From: Coraliomargarita sp. CAG:312
GTDB lineage: Bacteria; Verrucomicrobiota; Verrucomicrobiia; Opitutales; Intestinicryptomonadaceae
Length of the DNA: 30,676 nt
Assembly (NCBI GenBank): GCA_000438015.1
Contig: FR901583.1
Coordinates: 1,377 to 32,052, forward strand
Direction: 5' to 3'
Part shown: positions 24,682 to 30,676 of the stretch, piece after piece
How the letters are laid out: the number at the start of each line of letters is the position of its first letter
Numbering within the stretch: the stretch's first letter is position 1
Made by a program: the position numbers and the translations under genes
Notes under the pieces: generated by a model
Databases searched by the model: none
Seen by the model: only the letters and a program-made list of their open reading frames with translations
Told to the model about the DNA's origin: nothing

Positions 24682-26601
24682 CTATTGGGGGTTTATCACC
24701 TTTAAATTTTTCTCAAAATACTTCCGCATGGCGGCGTGGATTATCGGTCCAGCAGTCCGTCCCCCGGCAGCATCGCCGACTTCCTCGCCTTCTATTACGA
24801 CGCTCATCGCAACCTCCGGTTTTTCCGCCGGCGCGAAGGCAATCATCCAGGCCAAAGTAAGTTTTTTACCTTGGACGGAAACCTGCGCCGTACCGCTCTT
24901 TGCGGCAATAGAAACGCCTTCGACCTTCGCCCTTCTAGCGGTTCCGCTTTCCACAGCGTCCACCATTCCCTGCCATATAGCCCGATATTGCTCGGCTGAT
25001 AAATCCAGTTTTTCTGCGCCGTGATATTCCATGTCCGCCTTGCGGTTCGGATCGTGTATTATTGAGGCTTTTGTGCGCGTCTGGCCGCGGGCAAAAGAAG
25101 CCGCCATGCATGCCATTTGAATGGGCGTCTGGAGAAGATAGCCCTGGCCTATCGACATATTTGCAGTATCTCCCGCATTCCACGGCCCCTCTAGCGGACG
25201 GCGGCGCTTTTTAAAATCCGGAGAAGAAACTATCGTATGCGTGCTGTCGCCGATTTCAATCCCCGTGCTTGAATCCAAGCCGAAATCCTTTGCAGTTTCT
25301 GTTATTGCAGCGCTTCCGGAGTCCAAAGCAGCCTCGTAGAAATAAACATTGCAACTGTTTTTTATGGCTCCTTTTAAGTCGAGATTTCCGTGTCCGTAAT
25401 GGTTGTTGCACGGGAACATTCTATTGCCTACTTTATATCTTCCAGTGCATGTCTTGATGGAATCGGGTTCAATCACTCCCGTCATTAGAGCAGCGCAGGC
25501 AGTGACAATTTTAAAAGTGGAACCTGGCGGATAAAGTCCCTGTGTGGCTCGGTTAAGCCAGGCGCCGCGGTCGCTGATTTCCTTATAGACCTTATTTGTT
25601 ATAAATGGCGACAAAGTATTTGGATCGTAGCTTGGGCGGCTTACCAAAGAAAGGACTTCTCCGCTGTTTACATCCAACATTACAGCGCCGCCTTTTCGGT
25701 CCGCAAAAGCGTCCTCTATCGCACCCTGCAAGTCTATATCCAAAGACGTGACTATATTTTCCCCTTTTGTCGGCTTTACATCCACCACGCTTTCATACTG
25801 GTATCCGTCCAAATCCACAATCCAGATTTTCACGCCGCTCTTGCCTGTAAGCTGTTCGTCGAACGCGCGTTCTATTCCGGAGCGCCCGATCTTGCCAACC
25901 TGCATGTATGTCATTAATTCCTCGCCCGGAATTCCCGACGTGTCAATATCGTCAAAATTATTGCCGACATACCCCAGTGCGTGCGCGGCAAGTTCTCCGT
26001 ATGGGTAGTACCTTCCAGTATCAGTATAAATTTGAATAGGCGAATTTACCGGTATTTTCTCAGCCAATATAGCATGCTCTCTGGCAGTTAGGTTTTTTAC
26101 CAGCGGGAAAGGGAGAAGGCCCCTCTCGTTAAAGTGCCGGTTAAAGTCCTTTTGGGCCAATTTATAGTCGGTTCCCAATAGACTATTTATCTGGTCGATG
26201 TATCCGTTTAAAACATTCAGCCGGGCGCGGTACGAGATATCGCGCATGGTTTCGTAATTAAATTCCCCGGAAGGATTTTTTGCGATAGTTTCCTTTTTTA
26301 AGCGCGTATATTCCTCCCTAAATTCCTTTCGGACATCGTTAAAATAAACTACTGCAGAAAACTGAGGCTGGTTTGCCACCAATAGTTTCCCGTTTCTGTC
26401 GAATATGTCCCCGCGTGTGCCGGGTTCTATGACGCGGCGCATACTCTGGCGCTCGCCGCGCGCCTGATAGTAGTCGAACAAATAAATCTGCCTATACCCC
26501 AAAGCGGCTATCAAAACTAAATACGCTAAAGAAAAAGCCCAGTAGAATACCGGTATGCGGGGATTGTATTTCGAATATATCTGGCTGCGTTCGTTTTCCA
26601 T
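24682..26601 (-). CDS. mrdA: Penicillin-binding protein 2 (elongation transpeptidase)
   Basis: Class B PBP of the elongasome, which cross-links peptidoglycan along the cell cylinder with RodA and MreBCD. It has 639 residues from the ATG at 26601, which overlaps the mreD stop (TGATG); a TTG one codon earlier is not needed. It shows one N-terminal membrane helix (about 18-40), a PBP dimerisation region (RRVIEPGTRGDIFDRNGKLL) and a transpeptidase domain with PGSTFK (active Ser near 360), SCN near 416 and KSGT near 565. It closes the mre operon; rodA is not next to it in this window. Confidence 0.95.
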   Translation of the reverse strand: MENERSQIYSKYNPRIPVFYWAFSLAYLVLIAALGYRQIYLFDYYQARGERQSMRRVIEPGTRGDIFDRNGKLLVANQPQFSAVVYFNDVRKEFREEYTRLKKETIAKNPSGEFNYETMRDISYRARLNVLNGYIDQINSLLGTDYKLAQKDFNRHFNERGLLPFPLVKNLTAREHAILAEKIPVNSPIQIYTDTGRYYPYGELAAHALGYVGNNFDDIDTSGIPGEELMTYMQVGKIGRSGIERAFDEQLTGKSGVKIWIVDLDGYQYESVVDVKPTKGENIVTSLDIDLQGAIEDAFADRKGGAVMLDVNSGEVLSLVSRPSYDPNTLSPFITNKVYKEISDRGAWLNRATQGLYPPGSTFKIVTACAALMTGVIEPDSIKTCTGRYKVGNRMFPCNNHYGHGNLDLKGAIKNSCNVYFYEAALDSGSAAITETAKDFGLDSSTGIEIGDSTHTIVSSPDFKKRRRPLEGPWNAGDTANMSIGQGYLLQTPIQMACMAASFARGQTRTKASIIHDPNRKADMEYHGAEKLDLSAEQYRAIWQGMVDAVESGTARRAKVEGVSIAAKSGTAQVSVQGKKLTLAWMIAFAPAEKPEVAMSVVIEGEEVGDAAGGRTAGPIIHAAMRKYFEKNLKVINPQ

Positions 26602-27128
26602 CAATCACCCTCCGCAACGGAAATGTCCACCCCAAGGACGCGCATTATATCCGCCGGCAAAGTCACCGTGAATTTAGATATCGCTATTAAAACCGCGGAT
26701 GAAACCGACACGTCTATTGCAACCCTATAAAAATACTCCGCCGTTCCGGCGCATCCGTTGGGCAGAAACAGGGCATAAAGAAGCAATATTGAAAAATTGA
26801 GAACCAGCATTAAAGATATTACCGAAAACGCGTCGAGCGTCCTAAACCTGAACCTCTGGTTATGCACAACATATGCGCATGAAAGCCAAAGCGCGCAAAC
26901 TAATCCGGTTCTGACAGGCATAACAACCTCGTTTATCAAAGCCGAGAATGCGACAACAAACATCGCCGGCAAAAAATTCAAAAACAGAGCCGGAGGAACA
27001 ATAAAAACTGCCGGAAGCATTATATATACATACGGGGAAATTTCTGTGTTTAGTGTTGATATAATATACACATAGCACAAATTAAGCGCCAATATAAGCG
27101 GTATTTTTATATCGAAAGTCTTTATCAT
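26601..27128 (-). CDS. mreD: Rod shape-determining protein MreD
   Basis: 175 residues, almost wholly hydrophobic with about five or six membrane helices, as expected for MreD, whose sequence is poorly conserved. The identification rests on size, topology and position between mreC and mrdA. The start overlaps the mreC stop (ATGA) and the stop overlaps the mrdA ATG. Confidence 0.85.
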   Translation of the reverse strand: MIKTFDIKIPLILALNLCYVYIISTLNTEISPYVYIMLPAVFIVPPALFLNFLPAMFVVAFSALINEVVMPVRTGLVCALWLSCAYVVHNQRFRFRTLDAFSVISLMLVLNFSILLLYALFLPNGCAGTAEYFYRVAIDVSVSSAVLIAISKFTVTLPADIMRVLGVDISVAEGD

Positions 27129-27970
27129 TGCGCCTGATTTCCGACCTCTGAAATTGGGATTAAAACTGTCACTTCGCGCAGCGTTGAAAGAGCGCGCCCC
27201 AAGCGGACTGTTCCAGATTTAAAGAGTCCGTCAGCCCCCAGGGAAAGGTCTACAACCTCGCCAATTCTTATTCCCTCGGGAAAAGTTCCCGTAAGCGAAG
27301 ACGTCACCAGCAATTTTGGCTCGGATACGCTTGCGCGCACATCGCTTGGAACATCGCGCACTTCCCCTTTTGCATCCTGCAAAGAAACTGCGCCGACGCC
27401 CTGGTATATGACAGGCCTGTCTTCCCCGTCGAAATGCGCCGCCATTCTAAAATTTCTACTGCTTACAAGCTCGACTACCGACGTATATAAATTTGCCTTC
27501 GCGATTCTCCCTACGACACCTCCGGAATAAATCACTGCATATCCCTCTTTTATTCCATGAACCCTGCCTTTGCGGATGACAAGCTGCTGCCACCATGCGT
27601 TTATGTCGCGGCGGGCAATTCTAGCAACTTCAAATTTATAGCTGTCCTCGGGCGGAAGATTTAATATGTCTTCGTAGCGCAAAATCCTATCCTGCAAGTT
27701 TCTGTTTTCTAGCATCTTGAGCTCATAGGCTGAATTTATCCGCGCCAGATCGCGCCCGGCCTCTATTAGGGAGCGCTTTGAGTTTGAGTGCAAGCTCCAA
27801 TACTTTCCAAGATCGCTCAGTTGCGAAGGAATTGCGTCTATAGGCGCCCGGAACTCCTCAAACAACCCATCAGTAAAATGCCTGACTGCAGAAGGCGCAA
27901 GAACACACACGGCAATTGCGCAAAGGAAAATCGCCAAATTTCTAACAGCTGAAACGTCGCGCCAAGCCAA
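27125..27970 (-). CDS. mreC: Rod shape-determining protein MreC
   Basis: 281 residues: a short cytoplasmic tail, one membrane helix (about 12-30, AIFLCAIAVCVLAPSAV), a helical coiled-coil stretch (about 60-95) and the periplasmic MreC beta-barrel core (WWQQLVIRKGRVHGIKEGYAVIYSGGVVGRI and later segments). It should link MreB filaments to PBP2. The start is TTG (27970-27968), supported by a very good SD (GGGAGG, 27982-27977, 6 nt away) and by the absence of any ATG before the membrane helix. The gene begins 17 nt after mreB. Confidence 0.93.
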   Translation of the reverse strand: MAWRDVSAVRNLAIFLCAIAVCVLAPSAVRHFTDGLFEEFRAPIDAIPSQLSDLGKYWSLHSNSKRSLIEAGRDLARINSAYELKMLENRNLQDRILRYEDILNLPPEDSYKFEVARIARRDINAWWQQLVIRKGRVHGIKEGYAVIYSGGVVGRIAKANLYTSVVELVSSRNFRMAAHFDGEDRPVIYQGVGAVSLQDAKGEVRDVPSDVRASVSEPKLLVTSSLTGTFPEGIRIGEVVDLSLGADGLFKSGTVRLGRALSTLREVTVLIPISEVGNQAQ

Positions 27971-27987
27971 AGTCCGCCTCCCTTTTG

Positions 27988-29004
27988 TTAGGAGTTTTCT
28001 TTAGCCCAAAATTCGTAGTTTTGCAGTACGACTCCCGTTCCGTTTACTACCGCCCTCAATGGATCGTCGGCTACAAAGCACGGCAAGCCGGTAGCGTCGC
28101 TTATAAGCAGGCTGATATTGCGTATTAGGGCGCCTCCTCCGGCAAGAACGATTCCCCTATCGACTAGGTCGGCGCTCAACTCCGGCGGGCACTGTTCAAG
28201 GGCTTCCCTAATCAAATCCGTTATCTCCTTAAACGCTTCGGATAAAGCCTCCCGTATTTCCTGGGATGTCACGTATAAAGTCTTTGGAAGACCTGCGACC
28301 GAATCGCGCCCTTTCACCTCCCATGTAAGCTCCTCGTCCAATTTGAAAGCCGAACCTATGTTTATCTTAATCTCTTCCGCGGTCCGCTCCCCAATAATGA
28401 GATTATATGCGCGCTTCATATACTGGACTATGCAATTGTCGAAGGCGTCTCCACCTATGCGAACGCTTTTTGAATAAACCACGTTCGCCAGCGAAATAAT
28501 TGCGACTTCCGTTGTCCCTCCGCCAATATCGACTATCATGCTAGCGTTCGGCTCCTCTATTGGCAATCCTACGCCTATTGCCGCCATAAGCGGTTCGTCT
28601 TTCAGGCAAACCGAACGCGCCCCCGCATGGATGGCAGACTCTTGGACCGCCCTGCGCTCAACTTCGGTAATACCCGACGGAACTGCGACAACAACCCTGG
28701 GCGCGATAAACTTCCACTGCTTTGCTGCTTTTTCGATAAAATAGCGCAGCATTATTTCCGTAATCTCAAAGTCGGCAATTACCCCCAGTTTCATTGGGCG
28801 TATTGCGGTGATATTTCCGGGAGTTTTGCCAAGCATTTTCTTAGCCTTTGTTCCCACGGCTACGACTTTCTTTGTATTATTGTATACCGCCACCACGCTG
28901 GGTTCGCTCATTATAACTCCGGAGTCTTTTGCGTAAACTAAGGTATTTGCCGTACCCAAGTCTATGCCGATATCATTTGAAAGAAGTCCTGTTATTCCTG
29001 CCAT
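27988..29004 (-). CDS. mreB: Rod shape-determining protein MreB
   Basis: Bacterial actin that organises lateral wall growth. 338 residues, the usual length, with the actin-type phosphate loops GIDLGTANTLVY near the N terminus and MIVDIGGGTTEVAII in the middle, and the adenosine motif VLAGGGALI near residue 290. The near-N-terminal hydrophobic stretch (MAGITGLLSND) fits a membrane-touching tail. First gene of mreB-mreC-mreD-mrdA. Its own ATG lacks a good SD, but a short upstream frame with a good SD ends 3 nt before it. Confidence 0.97.
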   Translation of the reverse strand: MAGITGLLSNDIGIDLGTANTLVYAKDSGVIMSEPSVVAVYNNTKKVVAVGTKAKKMLGKTPGNITAIRPMKLGVIADFEITEIMLRYFIEKAAKQWKFIAPRVVVAVPSGITEVERRAVQESAIHAGARSVCLKDEPLMAAIGVGLPIEEPNASMIVDIGGGTTEVAIISLANVVYSKSVRIGGDAFDNCIVQYMKRAYNLIIGERTAEEIKINIGSAFKLDEELTWEVKGRDSVAGLPKTLYVTSQEIREALSEAFKEITDLIREALEQCPPELSADLVDRGIVLAGGGALIRNISLLISDATGLPCFVADDPLRAVVNGTGVVLQNYEFWAKENS

Positions 29005-29007
29005 ATG

Positions 29008-29073
29008 CTAAAACCCGTTTAAAAAAATTCCGATTACAATTTTAACGGTTGCGCTTTCCTCTGCCGCAGCCAT
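29008..29073 (-). CDS. Possible 21-residue leader peptide upstream of mreB
   Basis: ATG at 29073-29071 begins a 21-codon frame that ends in TAG at 29010-29008, three bases before the mreB ATG and in the same frame as mreB. It is preceded by AAGGA (29086-29082) with 8 nt spacing, a much better ribosome site than mreB has. The peptide begins MAAAEESATVK and ends hydrophobic (IVIGIFLNGF). The layout fits translational coupling. With so short a frame, chance cannot be excluded. Confidence 0.4.
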   Translation of the reverse strand: MAAAEESATVKIVIGIFLNGF

Positions 29074-29115
29074 ATTATCTTTCCTTACTAAAGAAAATCT
29101 TTATTCTTAACCGAT

Positions 29116-29121
29116 TGTCAA
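29116..29121 (-). promoter_or_regulatory. Candidate -35 element for mreB
   Basis: A perfect TTGACA on the minus strand. The sequence 16-17 nt on (GATTTT / ATTTTC) is a poor -10, so the promoter assignment is tentative. It fits a transcript that includes the 21-codon leader frame. Confidence 0.25.
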
Positions 29122-29139
29122 CATTTTAAACAATAATAT

Positions 29140-30676
29140 ATGAATAAGACGCTGTTTGCCCTAATTTTTATCCTGTGCAATGCAATAGCATCCGCCGCCG
29201 ACGCAGTGGATGTTCGCGTCTCTTCATCGGCAGACGAGGTCCGGGCGGGAGAAACTTTTTATGTAAATTTCAAGTTTTCCATTCCAAAGGGCCAGCACAT
29301 ATATTCCGCCGAAGAATCCGACTTGGGCCAGCCTACTGCAATCAAGCTTTCCCTTCCCCAAGGATATAGCTTAAAGAATATTGAGTTTCCAAAGCCTGAA
29401 AAATTTACCGCCCTTGGAATGGAAAGCCTTGGGTATTCGCGCGATTTCTCAGTTTCGGCAGCCGTATCCGCCCCGGAAAACATTCCAGAATCATCCTCCG
29501 TAAATATACGGGCCGACGCGACATGGCTGGCTTGCTCCGACTTGTGCGTGCCGGGCGAAAAATCACAAGAAATACCCATAAGACAAATAAAAAGCTCCGC
29601 ATCGGGAGAATCCGCGGGCGTTCCTCCGGACAAAACGCCGCTGTTTACCGTTTTACTTGCCGCATTTTTAGGGGGAGCAATATTAAACCTTATGCCGTGC
29701 GTTTTCCCGGTGATAGGATTAAAAATATTGTCGTTTGCCGAAGGAGCGGGAGGCTCTAAGAAATCCGCTTTGGCAGGCGCATTTTTTTATTCGCTGGGAA
29801 TCGTTGCGAGTTTCCTTGCGCTTTCAGCAGTCCTGCTTGCTTTCAGGTCGTTGGGAGAAAATCTAGGATGGGGGTTTCAACTTCAAAACCCGATGTTTAC
29901 AAGCCTAATGGCAATGCTTTTTTTCGCAATGGCGCTGAGCTTTGCCGGAGTTTTTGAAATCGGCGCAGGTTTCGCGGGCGGCAATGTGCAGAAGAACGAT
30001 TCCAACAAGCCGGAGTGGAAGAAACATATTTCTGCCGTATTTTCAGGAGTGCTGGCAGTCTTGGTGGCGAGTCCATGCACGGCTCCGTTTATGGGTTCCG
30101 CCATGGGGGCGGCGCTTGCCGCCGACGCCTCAAACTCGCTTTGTTTCGGAGTTTTTGCAATGATTGGACTGGGAATGGCTTCCCCTTACGTGGCGCTTTC
30201 GGCGATTCCGGCTCTTGCGCGCGCAATGCCGCGCCCCGGAGCTTGGATGGATATTTTAAAGCAGCTGCTTTCAATACCGTTGTTCGCGACCGTAATATGG
30301 CTCGTATGGGTGTATTCAAACCAAACAGGAAACATTGTGGCAATACTGTCGGCCTTGCTTATATTGGCAGTGGGTGCTAGAATATTCGGAATGTTTTATA
30401 TGCCCCACTTAAGCCGGCTGAAGAGAGCGTTGTCCTTGGCGGCATTCGCGCTGTCAGCCGCCGCGGCTGTATTTGTATCCTATCCAGGCGAAATATCTCC
30501 GGCTGTCGAAGTAGAAAATCCAGCCGGAGACAAAGCACAAAGCTGGAGTCCGGCCCTCCAGGAAAAGTTGATAAAGGACGGCAAAAATGTATATGTGGAC
30601 TTCACCGCGTCTTGGTGCCTGACATGCCAATACAACAAACAAATTCTGCATTCGCCGGAGATAATGGAACTCTTTA
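29140..30676 (+). CDS. dsbD: Thiol:disulfide interchange protein DsbD (partial, runs off the window)
   Basis: 512 codons are visible before the window ends, with the frame open. A signal peptide (about 1-20) leads to a periplasmic alpha domain with the Cys pair C132/C136 in WLACSDLCVPGE. A membrane core of about eight helices follows, with the redox pair C187 (LMPCVFPV) and C313 (ASPCTAPF). The start of the thioredoxin-like gamma domain has WCLTC (C493/C496). These are the three redox modules of DsbD, which passes electrons from cytoplasmic thioredoxin to periplasmic partners. The ATG gives a good signal peptide but has no SD. It diverges from mreB with 135 nt between the two starts. Confidence 0.93.
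   Translation, partial: MNKTLFALIFILCNAIASAADAVDVRVSSSADEVRAGETFYVNFKFSIPKGQHIYSAEESDLGQPTAIKLSLPQGYSLKNIEFPKPEKFTALGMESLGYSRDFSVSAAVSAPENIPESSSVNIRADATWLACSDLCVPGEKSQEIPIRQIKSSASGESAGVPPDKTPLFTVLLAAFLGGAILNLMPCVFPVIGLKILSFAEGAGGSKKSALAGAFFYSLGIVASFLALSAVLLAFRSLGENLGWGFQLQNPMFTSLMAMLFFAMALSFAGVFEIGAGFAGGNVQKNDSNKPEWKKHISAVFSGVLAVLVASPCTAPFMGSAMGAALAADASNSLCFGVFAMIGLGMASPYVALSAIPALARAMPRPGAWMDILKQLLSIPLFATVIWLVWVYSNQTGNIVAILSALLILAVGARIFGMFYMPHLSRLKRALSLAAFALSAAAAVFVSYPGEISPAVEVENPAGDKAQSWSPALQEKLIKDGKNVYVDFTASWCLTCQYNKQILHSPEIMELF

Overview
The window looks like chromosomal backbone DNA of a Gram-negative bacterium. I saw no mobile element, phage gene, CRISPR array, tRNA or rRNA. The best guess is a member of the Verrucomicrobiota (Opitutae-like). 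This rests on the general look of the proteins, the TonB operon with a DUF3450-type gene, and a secreted glycosidase-like protein of a kind I associate with Verrucomicrobiota and Lentisphaerota. It is an inference, not a placement by marker genes. Base composition is moderate, non-coding gaps are short, many genes overlap by ATGA or TGATG, and several genes lack a Shine-Dalgarno (SD) sequence.

Layout. 1-339 is a non-coding leader with a two-way terminator. 340-5320 (+) is gyrB-gyrA, closed by a terminator, followed by an HSL-type alpha/beta hydrolase (5408-6397, +). 6419-16849 (-) is one long run of close or overlapping genes. In transcription order these are: a protease-dead HtrA-like PDZ protein, a DUF3450-like coiled-coil protein, a TtpC-like ExbB protein, ExbB, ExbD, TonB, a TPR protein, folP, folB, folK, rsmI, a Ppx/GppA-type protein, and a secreted nucleoside hydrolase. 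Upstream lies an M24 peptidase (16937-18055, -). Diverging from it is a (+) cluster: DUF192 lipoprotein, a two-helix membrane protein and mnmE. A GYF_2/DUF4328 membrane protein (20356-21183, +) comes next. Then on (-): ribE followed by a membrane-anchored endonuclease/exonuclease/phosphatase protein; a glycosidase-like gene broken by an in-frame TGA; and mreB-mreC-mreD-mrdA. A dsbD gene (29140 onward, +) runs off the right edge.

Functions. The first part handles DNA topology. The central operon builds a TonB2-type energy-transducing complex (TtpC/ExbB/ExbD/TonB with DUF3450 and TPR partners) and is translationally linked to three steps of folate synthesis. The right part is the cell-elongation module (MreBCD with PBP2) and periplasmic thiol reduction (DsbD).

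I did not find a clear new defence or mobile system. The points most worth checking are the nonsense codon at the expected Trp of the glycosidase, a 21-codon upstream reading frame in the mreB leader whose stop lies 3 nt before the mreB ATG, Leu at GyrA position 83, the pseudoprotease heading the TonB operon, and two promoters placed so that their transcripts would be leaderless.
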